A stretch of DNA of 64,000 nt from CADEFX01 sp050260355 (GTDB lineage: Bacteria; Pseudomonadota; Alphaproteobacteria; Rhizobiales; Hyphomicrobiaceae): assembly GCA_050260355.1 (NCBI GenBank), contig JBLNBZ010000029.1, forward strand, positions 1 to 64,000. Direction: 5' to 3'. Positions 1 through 8,963 of this stretch are shown here, piece after piece. The notes beneath the pieces were generated by a model that was given only the letters and a program-made list of their open reading frames with translations, searched no databases and was not told the origin of the DNA. The stretch's first letter is position 1; each line of letters starts with the position of its first letter. Position numbers and translations under genes: made by a program.

Positions 1-68
1 GCTGCGGCGACCGCCGCTCCTGTGGCGGTCAAGGCGGCAAGCCAATGTAGGTCTCGAAGTGTGCTCAT
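1..68 (-). CDS. N-terminal fragment of an unidentified protein with a hydrophobic leader
   Basis: Only 22 codons lie inside the window. The ATG at 68 is preceded by AAGGA seven bases upstream, a good ribosome binding site. The peptide starts MSTLRDLHWLAALTATGA and continues with alanine and valine, so it reads as a signal peptide or first membrane segment. It begins 18 bases after the stop of the alpha/beta hydrolase gene on the same strand, so the two are probably cotranscribed. The function cannot be told from this fragment. Confidence 0.55.
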   Translation of the reverse strand, partial: MSTLRDLHWLAALTATGAAVAA

Positions 69-86
69 GACGGATCCTTGATTGCT

Positions 87-983
87 TTATGCTTGGACTG
101 GACGAAGTGAAGGATGAAAGCGAAGTGCCGCGGTCGTCCTTGCGAAGAACTCAGCAAAGCAGCCCCGCACCGCCGCGGCCCAGCCCTCGCGGGGGGCCGC
201 AGGGGAGCCGAGCGCATCAGGCCAGCCGGTTGGGCCCGGCAAAACCTGCTCCTGCACGCTGACGCCCGATTCGCGCAGGCGACGCGCGTAACGAAGGCTC
301 TCGTCGCGCAGCAGGTCATCCTGCGCGGTGAGGACGAGGGCCGGCGGCAGCCCCGCCAGGCGCGAAGAGCCGAGCGGCGAGGCGTACGGGTGCGCGGCCT
401 TGTCCGCCGAGCCCAGATATTGGTGCCAGCCGTCGGCCCACTTGCAGCCGACCGGGCCGGCATCGGCCTCGCGCATCGAACAGGTCGCCAGGCAAGGGTC
501 GAGCATTGGCGAAAGCAGGATCTGCCCCGCGATAGGCGGCCCATGCTGGTCACGTGCCATCAGGGCCAGGGCCGCGGCCAAATTTCCGCCGGCCTCATCA
601 CCCGCGACGAATATCGGTGTCTGCTTGCTTCCCCACCGGCGCCTTTGCGCGTGCAGCCAGGCGAGGGCGCGATGGGCCGTTTGCAGGGCTTCGGGGAAGG
701 GGTGTCGTGGCGCAAGCGGATATTCGACCGAGATGACCGTCGCGCCGGCTTCGGCGAGCACCGTCGGGACCAGCTCGCTCCCTTCCAGCGACCCGCCTGT
801 GAACGCGCCCCCGTGAAGATAGAGCACCAGCGGCGCGGCTCGTTGCGCCGGCGCCGCTTGGTAGATGCGGGCTCGCACCCTTATCGAGGGCGCAATCTCG
901 ATCGTTTGCTCTGTCCAGCCCGTGGTCATCGGTTGCCGCGCAGGGGTAAACCCGTTTCCGACGCAACTTGTGCGCCGCACCAC
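87..983 (-). CDS. alpha/beta hydrolase (HSL/esterase type) lacking its catalytic residues
   Basis: The 298-residue protein has the fold signature of the hormone-sensitive-lipase esterases: an oxyanion-hole motif LHGGA near residue 56 and a nucleophile-elbow region near residue 128. The elbow reads GDEAGGN where active members have GDSAGGN, so the catalytic serine is a glutamate. The usual G-x-x-H-G region near the C-terminus reads GPTGWPDA, so the histidine is also missing. An acid remains in TAQDDLLRD. By sequence it should not be a serine hydrolase and may be a pseudoenzyme. The longest reading starts at GTG 983; an ATG at 929 (MTTGWTEQ) is an alternative. The gene diverges from the LysR gene at 1092, a usual regulator-target arrangement. 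Confidence 0.8.
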   Translation of the reverse strand: MVRRTSCVGNGFTPARQPMTTGWTEQTIEIAPSIRVRARIYQAAPAQRAAPLVLYLHGGAFTGGSLEGSELVPTVLAEAGATVISVEYPLAPRHPFPEALQTAHRALAWLHAQRRRWGSKQTPIFVAGDEAGGNLAAALALMARDQHGPPIAGQILLSPMLDPCLATCSMREADAGPVGCKWADGWHQYLGSADKAAHPYASPLGSSRLAGLPPALVLTAQDDLLRDESLRYARRLRESGVSVQEQVLPGPTGWPDALGSPAAPREGWAAAVRGCFAEFFARTTAALRFHPSLRPVQA

Positions 984-1091
984 AAGGTGGGTGCTCGCCT
1001 CCCACCAATAAATATCCCATTCGCGACTTCATTGTTTCTGGTGGTGAATAATCGGATGGACGTTTCGTCATCCTCGCGCTAAGGCGATGGC

Positions 1092-2021
1092 ATGGACCAA
1101 CTTGCCGCCATGCGTGCCTTCGTGCGCGTCGTCGAGGCCGGAACGTTCACCCGCGCTGCCCAGTCGCTCGAGATCCCGAAGCCGACGATCACGAAGCTCA
1201 TCCAGTCTCTCGAGACGCACCTTCACACCAAGCTGCTGAACCGGACCACGCGCCGCGTGACGGTGACGCCCGATGGTGCCGCCTACTACGAGCGCGTCGT
1301 GACGCTGCTGGCTGATCTGGATGAGCTCGACGGGAGCATGACGCTGTCGCAGGCCAGCGCGAAAGGCCGGTTGCGTGTCGACGTGGGGGCATCCTTTGCT
1401 CTGCTCGTGATTATCCCGGCGCTGCCCGACTTCCATGCCAGGTACCCGGACATCCAAATCGACCTCGGCGTGACGGATCGGCCGGTGGACCTGATCGGCG
1501 AGAACGTCGATTGCGTCGTGCGGGCAGGCGAGCTTTCCGATCAATCCCTCGTGGCGCGGCGCATCGCCGAATTGCCCTTCATCACATGCGCTGCGCCCTC
1601 GTATCTGGCTCTCCATGGCGAGCCACGCAAACCGTCCGACCTGGAGCGTGACCACCATGCGGTCAACTTTTTCCATCCGCGCACGGGCCGGACCTCCTCG
1701 TTCCATTTCGTCCTGGGCGAGGAGGAGATCGAGGTGAAGGGCCGGCACATCGTAGCCGTCAACGATGGCAATGCGTACGTCGCGGCGGCGCTTTCCGGTC
1801 TCGGCGTAATCCAGGTGCCATTGTTCATGGTGCACGAGCACTTGAAGACGGGCGCCCTCCGCCAGATCCTGCCCGAGTGGACCACCGATGCGATGCCGGT
1901 CCATGTCGTGTTTGCGCCGAACCGGCATCTCAGCACCAGGCTCCGGGTCTTCGTGGACTGGATTGCCGAGCTGTTTGCGAGCCACCCTCTCATTCGCCAG
2001 CGCATAGTTTCCGGGCGGTAG
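1092..2021 (+). CDS. LysR-family transcriptional regulator
   Basis: The 309-residue protein has a winged helix-turn-helix at residues 1-60 (MDQLAAMRAFVRVVEAGTFT start, then the AAQSLEIPKPTITKLIQSLE recognition region) and a LysR substrate-binding domain from about residue 90. Length and architecture are normal for the family. It is divergent from the degenerate alpha/beta hydrolase, with a 108-base intergenic region that should contain both promoters and the operator. It likely regulates the hydrolase and its downstream partner at the left edge. The inducer cannot be inferred. Confidence 0.92.
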   Translation: MDQLAAMRAFVRVVEAGTFTRAAQSLEIPKPTITKLIQSLETHLHTKLLNRTTRRVTVTPDGAAYYERVVTLLADLDELDGSMTLSQASAKGRLRVDVGASFALLVIIPALPDFHARYPDIQIDLGVTDRPVDLIGENVDCVVRAGELSDQSLVARRIAELPFITCAAPSYLALHGEPRKPSDLERDHHAVNFFHPRTGRTSSFHFVLGEEEIEVKGRHIVAVNDGNAYVAAALSGLGVIQVPLFMVHEHLKTGALRQILPEWTTDAMPVHVVFAPNRHLSTRLRVFVDWIAELFASHPLIRQRIVSGR

Positions 2022-2126
2022 CGTTGCGGCGGGCAGATGGCGGTTCGCTCGCAGTGAATGCGACACGGCACGCCCGACCTTTGGCCTCACCGTGAATTGC
2101 CGCGACGGGGCGCACCGCGCCGAAGA

Positions 2127-2948
2127 TCAGCCCTTGATGAAGGCCAGCAGATCCTCGTTGACCTCGTCCTTTCGCGTCGTGCACATGCCGTGTGGGCCGC
2201 CCTTGTACACCTTCAGCTTGGCGCCTTTCACAATCTTCGAGGACAGCATCGCAGAGGCGCCAATCGGCACGATCTGATCGTCGTCGCCGTGCAGGATCAA
2301 AGTCGGAACGTCGAATTTCTCGAGGTCCTCGGTCGTGTCCGTCTCCGAAAAGGCCTTCACGCAGAAATAGGCAGCCGGGAAACCGGCCATCATGCTCTGC
2401 AGCCAGAACGAGTTGCGCACGCCTTCCGATACCTTGGCTCCGGGCCTGTTGTAGCCGTAGAACGGCATTGTCAGGTCCTTGAAGAACTGCGAGCGATCGG
2501 CCTGAACGCCGGCGCGGATCTGATCGAAAACCTCGATCGGCGTGCCTGCGGGATTTGACGGCGTCTTCAGCATCAGAGGCGGTATTGCGCCGATCAGCAC
2601 AGCCTTGGCAACGCGCTTGGTGCCGTGGCGGCCGATGTAGCGCGCCACCTCCCCGCCGCCGGTGGAATGGCCGACATGCACGGCATCCTTCAAGTCGAGC
2701 TGCTGCACGAGCTCGGCCAGGTCGTCGGCATAAGTGTCGAGATCATTGCCATGCCACGGCTGGCTCGAGCGTCCGTGGCCGCGGCGATCATGCGCGATAC
2801 AGCGGTAGCCACGCGAGGCCAGGAAAAACATCTGATCCTCGAAAGCATCTGCGCTGAGCGGCCAGCCGTGACTGAAAACGATGGGCTGCCCTTTGCCCCA
2901 ATCGTTGTAATAGATCTGCGTGCCATCCTTCGTCGTGATCGTGCCCAT
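2127..2948 (-). CDS. non-haem chloroperoxidase-like alpha/beta hydrolase
   Basis: The 273-residue protein is a full-length member of the cofactor-free haloperoxidase / aryl esterase group. The oxyanion region FSHGWPLSADAF is near residue 25, the nucleophile elbow GHSTGGGE near residue 94 has its serine, and the acid is in HGDDDQIVP. The histidine is in GGPHGM near the C-terminus, so the triad is complete, unlike the neighbouring hydrolase at 87-983. These enzymes hydrolyse esters and, with peroxide, perhydrolyse acids; the physiological substrate is rarely known. The gene is convergent with the LysR gene and divergent from the patatin gene, with about 270 non-coding bases between the last two. 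Confidence 0.88.
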   Translation of the reverse strand: MGTITTKDGTQIYYNDWGKGQPIVFSHGWPLSADAFEDQMFFLASRGYRCIAHDRRGHGRSSQPWHGNDLDTYADDLAELVQQLDLKDAVHVGHSTGGGEVARYIGRHGTKRVAKAVLIGAIPPLMLKTPSNPAGTPIEVFDQIRAGVQADRSQFFKDLTMPFYGYNRPGAKVSEGVRNSFWLQSMMAGFPAAYFCVKAFSETDTTEDLEKFDVPTLILHGDDDQIVPIGASAMLSSKIVKGAKLKVYKGGPHGMCTTRKDEVNEDLLAFIKG

Positions 2949-3218
2949 GTTCGCGGTCCTCTACGCTACACTTTGAACCGAACTTTCGATGCTCCGCATC
3001 GCGGTACGTATGCGGATAGTTGCTGATTTGGTGATGCACGCAATGATCGGCAAACGAGGAATGCTGCGCGGGACTCGCGCCTTGCCTCGGTGAGCTCTCT
3101 GTCGAGAACCGGCGGCGGCCCGCCTGATCGCCGAAGGCTCGGTCAAGTTGCCACTTGCGCCGACCGAGGCATATCACCAGATGCACCGTTTACAGCCGAT
3201 ATCTTCCGGTTCACGCAG

Positions 3219-4343
3219 ATGTCAGACCGCAGGCCGAGTGCTGAGAAAGCCGTACTCGTGTTGCAGGGCGGAGGGGCTCTCGGGGCATACCAGGCCGGGG
3301 CCTACGAGGCGCTGTGCGCAGCAAACTATGCTCCGCAATGGGTTGCCGGAATTTCCATCGGCGCCATCAACTCCGCGATCATTGCCGGCAACCCGCCCGA
3401 CCTGCGCGTGAAGCGTCTCCGCCGGTTCTGGGAATTGGTCTCCAGCCGTTTGACGTGTCCGCCACTGACGAACGACGGCACCTCGCGCAAGGTTTTCAAT
3501 GAAGCCAGCGCCGCACTGGTGGCATCGATGGGTGTGCCCGGGTTTTTCGAGCCGCGATTCCCGCCGGCGGTTGTCATGCCGCCGGGAACGCTCGAGGCGA
3601 TCAGCATTTATGACACGAGCGCGCTGAGAGCGACGCTCCTGGAGCTCGTCGACTTCGACCTGCTTAACTCCGGTGCTGTCCGCTGCAGCGTAGGTGCGGT
3701 CCAGGTGCGCACCGGGAACATGAAGTATTTCGACACGGCGTACGAGAGACTCTCTCCTGAGCACATCATGGCCAGCGGGGCGCTGCCGCCCGGCTTTCCA
3801 CCGGTCATGATCGATGGAGAGCCCTATTGGGACGGTGGCCTCGTCTCCAACACGCCGCTGCAGTACGTGCTGGATGGGAGCGGGCCGCGGGAGGATATGT
3901 GCGTCTTCCAGATCGATCTCTTCAGCGCCAGAGGCTTGATGCCCGAGACGCTGCTGGATGTCGCGCAGCGCGAGAAGGATATCCGCTATTCGAGCCGGAC
4001 CAGGCTCAACACGGACATCTTTCGCGAGCTGCAGACCGTGCGTCGGGCCATCCGCCGTCTGGACAAGAAGCTGAGCGATGACGTCAAGGCGACGCTCGAC
4101 TGGCATTTGCTGTCGCAGGTTGGGTGCGATGCCGCCATCACGATCGTGCACCTCATCAATCGCCGGGCTGTCTATTCGTCTCAGTCCAAGGACTACGAGT
4201 TCTCGCGCTTCACGATCGACGAGAATTGGGGATTCGGCCGAGAGGACGTGGAGCAAACGCTGCGGCATCCGTCATGGACACACCGCGCGCGCCCCACGGA
4301 GGGCGTGACCGTGCTCGATCTGACGAAGGATCTGAACCCCTGA
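3219..4343 (+). CDS. patatin-like phospholipase with a DUF3734-like C-terminal region
   Basis: The 374-residue protein has the patatin glycine-rich oxyanion motif GGGALGAYQAG near residue 17 and the nucleophile elbow GISIGAIN near residue 43. The dyad aspartate is in YWDGGLVSNTPL, so the Ser-Asp catalytic dyad is intact. The region after about residue 230 (EKDIRYSSRTRLN, then a charged helix-rich stretch) resembles DUF3734, which follows patatin domains in many proteobacteria. A lipid acyl hydrolase is expected. I chose the ATG at 3219 because the patatin domain begins at once; the frame is open back to 3090 but those codons look non-coding. Confidence 0.88.
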   Translation: MSDRRPSAEKAVLVLQGGGALGAYQAGAYEALCAANYAPQWVAGISIGAINSAIIAGNPPDLRVKRLRRFWELVSSRLTCPPLTNDGTSRKVFNEASAALVASMGVPGFFEPRFPPAVVMPPGTLEAISIYDTSALRATLLELVDFDLLNSGAVRCSVGAVQVRTGNMKYFDTAYERLSPEHIMASGALPPGFPPVMIDGEPYWDGGLVSNTPLQYVLDGSGPREDMCVFQIDLFSARGLMPETLLDVAQREKDIRYSSRTRLNTDIFRELQTVRRAIRRLDKKLSDDVKATLDWHLLSQVGCDAAITIVHLINRRAVYSSQSKDYEFSRFTIDENWGFGREDVEQTLRHPSWTHRARPTEGVTVLDLTKDLNP

Positions 4344-4448
4344 CCCTCCAAACGGCTCGCGAGGGCGAGGGTGTCCGTCACTCTGCGAACATTCGGTGAC
4401 ATTCTTGCGGTGGCGCCGGGCCCGGCCATGACGCTTGGCTCTGGAGCA

Positions 4449-4467
4449 GGATGATATATGATATAAG
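4449..4467. promoter_or_regulatory. AT-rich dyad-like element upstream of the gldA-like operon
   Basis: The sequence ATGATATATGATATAAGA stands out from the GC-rich surroundings about 60-80 bases before the GTG at 4529. It has TGATATA-type half-sites that could be a -10 region or a binding site for the FadR-type GntR regulator encoded at the end of the operon. This is inference from position and composition only. Confidence 0.3.
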
Positions 4468-4528
4468 AACAAGGTTGGGCGCCGGTTGAGGTTTGGCGGC
4501 GGTCGATCGGTCACGGGGAGGAAAGCGC

Positions 4529-5626
4529 GTGCATCTGATGTTCGGTGCTCCGGGTCGCTACATCCAAGGCCCGGGCGTGATCTCGCAAATCGGTGCGTGC
4601 ATCGCGCAGTGCGGACAATCAGCCGTCCTTGTCTCCGATGCCTTTGTGATCCGCCTCGTCCGGGAGGTGGTGACACAGTCTTGCAAGGAGGCGGGGGTCG
4701 AGGTCAGCTTCCTCGAGTTCGGCGGCGAGGTGACGCACGAAGGCATCGAACGGCTGAAATCCGCATTCGGCAATGGCAAGGCCGATGTTGTCATCGGCGC
4801 CGGTGGCGGCAAGGGCATCGATGCCGGCAAGGCGTTGACGCACGCGCTCGGCAAAGCGCTCATCACGCTGCCGACGGTCGCCTCCAACGATGCCCCCACC
4901 TCGAAGAATTACGTCGTGTATGACGACCACCACCAGCTTGTGCAGGTCGGGCACCTGCCGGCGAGCCCGCGCTATGTGATCGTGGACACGGCGCTGATCG
5001 CCAAGGCTCCGCGCCAGTTCCTGGCCATGGGCATCGCCGATGGCCTGACCAAGAAATTCGAGGCTGAGCAGTGCCTGAAGTCGGGCGGCCCCAACATGTT
5101 CGGCGCCCGTCCTTCGCTCGCCGGGCTGGCATTGGCGCGCGAGTGCTATCGCCTCCTGCGCGCTCACAGCGCCGAGGCGCTGGCTGTCGCCGGATCAGGA
5201 CAGCCGAACGAGGCGTTCGAGCGCGTGGTCGAGGCGGCGCTCCTGATGAGCGGCCTCGGCTTCGAGAGCGGCGGCCTGTCGATCGCGCACGCCATGACGC
5301 GGGGCCTTTCGCGAGTGCCCGGACCGCGCGAGCAGGTGCACGGCTGGCAGGTCGCCTACGGTTTGCTGTTCCAGCTTGTTCTAGAGCGCCGGGATGCGGC
5401 CTTCATCTCCGATCTCATGGCGTTCTACGACGTAGTCGGCCTGCCCAAATCGCTCGCCGATCTCAAGCTCACGACTATCACTGACGAGATCCTGCGCCAG
5501 ATCGCCGAGCCGTCGCTGGCGGCCCCGCTGGCGCGCAATTTCGAGCGGCAACTGAGCATGGACGAGATGATCGCGGGTATGAAGGCGCTCGAAGCCCTCG
5601 CAAAGGCGCATCGCGCGGCGGGCTGA
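4529..5626 (+). CDS. gldA: glycerol dehydrogenase-like iron/zinc alcohol dehydrogenase
   Basis: The 365-residue protein matches the glycerol dehydrogenase branch of the metal-dependent alcohol dehydrogenases. It has a GAGGGKGIDAGKA nucleotide-binding motif (~residue 90) and LPTVASNDAPTS. The metal ligands are in GIADGLTKKFE (Asp), SIAHAMTRG (His) and VHGWQVAYG (His). The family oxidises glycerol or related polyols to the 2-keto sugar with NAD. GTG 4529 was chosen because GGAGG lies about seven bases upstream. It is the first gene of a five-gene operon with a split transketolase, an SDR and a GntR regulator. The true substrate may therefore be another short polyol. Confidence 0.85.
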   Translation: MHLMFGAPGRYIQGPGVISQIGACIAQCGQSAVLVSDAFVIRLVREVVTQSCKEAGVEVSFLEFGGEVTHEGIERLKSAFGNGKADVVIGAGGGKGIDAGKALTHALGKALITLPTVASNDAPTSKNYVVYDDHHQLVQVGHLPASPRYVIVDTALIAKAPRQFLAMGIADGLTKKFEAEQCLKSGGPNMFGARPSLAGLALARECYRLLRAHSAEALAVAGSGQPNEAFERVVEAALLMSGLGFESGGLSIAHAMTRGLSRVPGPREQVHGWQVAYGLLFQLVLERRDAAFISDLMAFYDVVGLPKSLADLKLTTITDEILRQIAEPSLAAPLARNFERQLSMDEMIAGMKALEALAKAHRAAG

Positions 5627-5669
5627 CCCTCGTCTCAGCAACCGGCATCGATTGCAAAGGAGATAACGC

Positions 5670-6560
5670 ATGGCCTTGCCCGAAGGATCGCCGGAGCAAC
5701 GCGGAAAGAATGATTTCACGCCGACGCCCGAGACGGTGGCGATGCTCAAGGAGCGCGCCAGGTTCGTCCGCCTCGAGACCGTCCGCCTGATCGGTATCGC
5801 CAAAACCGGCCACTACACCTCGGCCTTCTCAGCGGCTGAGATCTTCGCCAGTCTCTTCTATGACGTGATGACGCTGCGGCGCGGCGAGCCGAAGTGGCCT
5901 GCGCGCGATCGCTTCCTGATGGGCAAGGGCCACGCGGCGGTGGGCCTGTTTCCGATCCTCGCCGACCTCGGTTTCTTTCCCAAGGCCTGGCTCGACGACT
6001 ACACGCGCCTCGGCAGCCCGCTAGGAGACCATCCCGACATGCGCAAGGTCCCTGGCATCGACTTCTCATCCGGATCGATCGGACATGCGCTCTCAGGTGG
6101 ACTGGGCATGGTCATGGCGCAGCGCTGGACAGGAGAGCGCTACACCGTGTTCGCCTTGCTGGGTGATGGCGAGATGCAGGAGGGCCAGGTCTGGGAGGCG
6201 GCCCTCAGTGCCGCCCACCACAAGGCCTCGCGGCTGGTCGCCATCATCGACCGCAACGGCTACCAGCTCGACGGCAAGGTCGATGACGTGATCGGCATCG
6301 AGCCGCTGGACGAGAAGTGGCGCTCGTTCGGCTGGGAGGTGCACACCGTGAACGGCCACGACGTGGCGGCTCTCACCGAGCTTCTGCGCCGTGTGAAAGC
6401 CGATACGACGCGACAAACCCCGGCGTGCATCATCGCCAAGACCGTCAAGGGCAAAGGCGTCTCGTACATGGAGACCGAGCCGGGCTGGCATCTGGGCTAC
6501 CTCGATCCGGAGGATGCTGAGCGCGCGATCGCCGAGATCAAGGCGAGGGAGATTTCTTAA
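5670..6560 (+). CDS. transketolase, N-terminal (thiamine diphosphate-binding) subunit
   Basis: The 296-residue protein covers the first domain of transketolase. GKGHAAVGLFPIL, the cofactor motif GDGEMQEGQVWEA and the downstream DRN of the TPP-binding fold are all present. Together with the next gene it makes a two-piece transketolase that moves a two-carbon ketol unit between sugars. The stop codon overlaps the start of the second subunit (TAATG), which couples their translation. Split transketolases often belong to dedicated catabolic operons (known for apulose-phosphate and sulfosugar pathways), and the neighbours here support a specialised rather than a housekeeping role. Confidence 0.92.
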   Translation: MALPEGSPEQRGKNDFTPTPETVAMLKERARFVRLETVRLIGIAKTGHYTSAFSAAEIFASLFYDVMTLRRGEPKWPARDRFLMGKGHAAVGLFPILADLGFFPKAWLDDYTRLGSPLGDHPDMRKVPGIDFSSGSIGHALSGGLGMVMAQRWTGERYTVFALLGDGEMQEGQVWEAALSAAHHKASRLVAIIDRNGYQLDGKVDDVIGIEPLDEKWRSFGWEVHTVNGHDVAALTELLRRVKADTTRQTPACIIAKTVKGKGVSYMETEPGWHLGYLDPEDAERAIAEIKAREIS

Positions 6561-7537
6561 TGAGCGGTCCTCTTTCACCCAACTCCTGGCAGTACCGCGG
6601 GCTCAATGCCCTCAATCCAGGCCTCTCTTATCTTTCGGACGGCCTGATCGAGCTGGTCGAGGCTGGCCATCCGGTGGTCGCGGGCTCCGCCGACCTGCAG
6701 TTCTCCAACGGGCTCAACCGCTTCGCCAAGGCCTATCCGGACCGCTACATCCAGTTCGGCATCTCCGAGCAGAACATGGTCTCAGTGGCGGCGGGTCTCG
6801 CCAGCTGCGGGCTGACGCCGTTCGTCGCCACCTTCGCCTCGTTCCTGGGCCTGTTGTGCTGCGAGCAGATCCGCATGGACGTTGCCTATTCGGCGCTGCC
6901 GGTGCGCCTGATCGGCCACCACACCGGCATCTCGCTCGGATTCTACGGCACGTCGCATCACGCGACCGAGGACATCGGCACTATGCGCTCGATTGCCGAT
7001 CTGGCGATCGTCTCGCCTGCCGACGGACCCCAGCTCGTGGCGGCGATCCGCGCGTCGGCGCACTACGACAAGCCGATCTACTTCCGCATCAGTCGAGGGC
7101 GCGATCCGATCGTCTATGACAAGGGCGCGGTGTTCGAGTTCGGCAAGGCCGTGGAGCATTCGCAGGGCGAGGAGCTCACCATCATCGCCTGCGGCATGGC
7201 GGTGCATGGCGCGCTGGAAGCCGCGGCCAAGCTCAACGCGGCCGGGCGCTCAGTCGGCGTCATCGACATGGCCTGCGTCAAGCCGATTGACCGCGAGGCC
7301 ATTCTGCGCGCGGCCGCGCGAACCAAGCGCATGATGACGGTGGAGGAGCATAACGTGCTGGGCGGTCTCGGCTCGGCCGTGACCGAGGTCCTGGCCGACG
7401 AAGGCGTGGGCGTGAAGCTGCTGCGCCACGGCATCTATGACGAATACAGCCTGATCGCGCCGCCATTGCATCTTTATGCGCACTACAAGCTCGATGCGGC
7501 CGGCATCGAGGAGATGGCGCTGCGCGCGCTCGCCTGA
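6560..7537 (+). CDS. transketolase, C-terminal (pyrimidine-binding plus C-domain) subunit
   Basis: The 325-residue protein carries the second and third transketolase domains. The catalytic glutamate is in FGISEQNMVSVAAGLA near residue 75, and a typical C-domain follows (VIDMACVKPIDREAI). It shares one base with the upstream subunit's stop codon. The length is the usual one for the C-terminal piece of a split enzyme. It should assemble as a heterotetramer with the upstream protein. Confidence 0.92.
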   Translation: MSGPLSPNSWQYRGLNALNPGLSYLSDGLIELVEAGHPVVAGSADLQFSNGLNRFAKAYPDRYIQFGISEQNMVSVAAGLASCGLTPFVATFASFLGLLCCEQIRMDVAYSALPVRLIGHHTGISLGFYGTSHHATEDIGTMRSIADLAIVSPADGPQLVAAIRASAHYDKPIYFRISRGRDPIVYDKGAVFEFGKAVEHSQGEELTIIACGMAVHGALEAAAKLNAAGRSVGVIDMACVKPIDREAILRAAARTKRMMTVEEHNVLGGLGSAVTEVLADEGVGVKLLRHGIYDEYSLIAPPLHLYAHYKLDAAGIEEMALRALA

Positions 7538-7563
7538 GGCCAATCGCACGAGGAGAAACAACG

Positions 7564-8256
7564 GTGGCGAAGACGGCAATCGTAACGGGCGGTGGCACCG
7601 GAATAGGTTTGGCCACTGCGACGCTGCTGGCCGAGCAAGGCTACTCGGTCATCGCTGCGGGGCTGGAGCAGGAAGGGGAGTTGCCGGCCGGTGTGTCCTT
7701 CGTGCGCACGGACGTTTCCGACGCAAGCGCGCTGAAGGCATTGGTGGATGGCCCAAACGACATTTCCGCACTGGTCAACTGCGCCGGCATCATCCGCCAG
7801 CAGCGCGAATGGCAGGCGGAGGACTTCTCGGCCGTCCTCAACATCAACCTCACCGCCACGCTCGCCGTCTCCACGGCGGCGCTGCCCAAGCTCGAGAAGG
7901 CCGGCGGGGCCATCGTCAACATCGCCTCCATGTGGGCCTACTTCGGCTCTCCGCTGTCGCCAGGCTACGCAGCGAGCAAGAGCGGCGTGGTGGCGCTGAC
8001 CAGGTCCATGGCCGTGGCCTGGGGCAGCCGCGGCGTGCGCGTCAACGCCGTCGCTCCGGGCTGGGTCGACACACGCATGGGCGCGCCCGCCAAGAACGAT
8101 CCCGAGCGGGGCCCGCGCATCACCGCGCGGATTCCGATGGGGCGCTGGGCGAGGCCGAGCGAGATCGCTTCCGTAATCGCCTTTCTGCTGTCGCCAGCCG
8201 CCTCCTACGTGCACGGCGCCGTGATCCCGATCGACGGCGGCTATTCGGTGAACTGA
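7564..8256 (+). CDS. short-chain dehydrogenase/reductase
   Basis: The 230-residue classical SDR has the cofactor motif TGGGTGIG at residues 8-15 and NCAG near residue 76. The active-site serine is in NIASMWAYFG and the YxxxK pair in GYAASKSG. The N-terminus lacks a basic residue after the glycine motif, so NAD rather than NADP is likely. GTG 7564 follows GAGGAGAAAC. Position between the transketolase pair and the GntR gene makes it part of the same sugar or polyol route; the substrate is not identifiable. Confidence 0.9.
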   Translation: MAKTAIVTGGGTGIGLATATLLAEQGYSVIAAGLEQEGELPAGVSFVRTDVSDASALKALVDGPNDISALVNCAGIIRQQREWQAEDFSAVLNINLTATLAVSTAALPKLEKAGGAIVNIASMWAYFGSPLSPGYAASKSGVVALTRSMAVAWGSRGVRVNAVAPGWVDTRMGAPAKNDPERGPRITARIPMGRWARPSEIASVIAFLLSPAASYVHGAVIPIDGGYSVN

Positions 8257-8276
8257 CGCGCGTTGGATCTTGCGCC

Positions 8277-8960
8277 GTGGCAGCACCCCAGCTCAAAGCC
8301 ATCGAGAAGGAAAATCTTTCCTCCCGGGTCTATTCCGAGATCAGAAATGCCTTGATGAACGGGCAGTACGAGCCCGGCGAGCGGCTGCGCATCGGCGCAC
8401 TCGCGGAGCAGATGGGCGTTTCCATCACGCCGGTGCGCGAGGCGATCTTCCGGCTTGTCAGCGAGCAGGGGCTGGAGATGAAGGCGGCCACGGCCGTGCA
8501 TGTGCCCGTCATCACGGCGGACCATCTGCGCGAGATCCAGCTCATCCGCCATCATCTGGAAGGCGCCGCGGCCGAGAAGGCCGCCATCAAGATTACACCT
8601 GCCGACTACGAGAGCCTGGAGGACCTGCAGGAGCGCTTTGTCGCCGCCGCGGCCGTTAGCCCGAAGAAGGCCAGCAAGCTCAACCGCGAGTTCCATTTCG
8701 CGATCATGGCGGCAGCCGAGCTTCCGACCGTGTTCAACGTCGTCGAAGCTCTCTGGGTCACCCTTGGGCCATTGCTGCAGGTGTTTCACGCACGCGCACC
8801 CAAGCGCGACCTGCGGCGCGACCGCCATTGCCATGAGGACGTGCTGGTGGCGCTGAAGAAGCGCGACCCCGAGCGGGCGCGAAAGGCGCTCCAGGCCGAT
8901 ATTGCCTGGGGTCAGCTCATGATCGACTGGCTTGAGCAGCGCGAAGCCGGCACGCCGTAG
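8277..8960 (+). CDS. GntR-family regulator, FadR/FCD subfamily
   Basis: The 227-residue protein has a GntR winged helix (VYSEIRNALMNGQYEPGERL, then the ITPVREAIFRL recognition helix) and a helical FCD ligand-binding domain with the metal/ligand residues expected in HHLEGAAAEKA, NREFHFAIM and RHCHEDVL. I chose GTG 8277 because the domain starts directly after it. As the last gene of the 4529-8960 operon it is the probable local regulator, with an organic acid or sugar acid as the usual ligand class. It ends three bases before the end of the convergent LeuD-like gene. Confidence 0.88.
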   Translation: MAAPQLKAIEKENLSSRVYSEIRNALMNGQYEPGERLRIGALAEQMGVSITPVREAIFRLVSEQGLEMKAATAVHVPVITADHLREIQLIRHHLEGAAAEKAAIKITPADYESLEDLQERFVAAAAVSPKKASKLNREFHFAIMAAAELPTVFNVVEALWVTLGPLLQVFHARAPKRDLRRDRHCHEDVLVALKKRDPERARKALQADIAWGQLMIDWLEQREAGTP

Positions 8961-8963
8961 GCC

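Noticed and set aside
7476..8276. N-terminal extension of the FCD regulator through the SDR gene
   Set aside because: The extension is out of frame with the SDR, which has complete motifs, and is Arg-rich shadow sequence.
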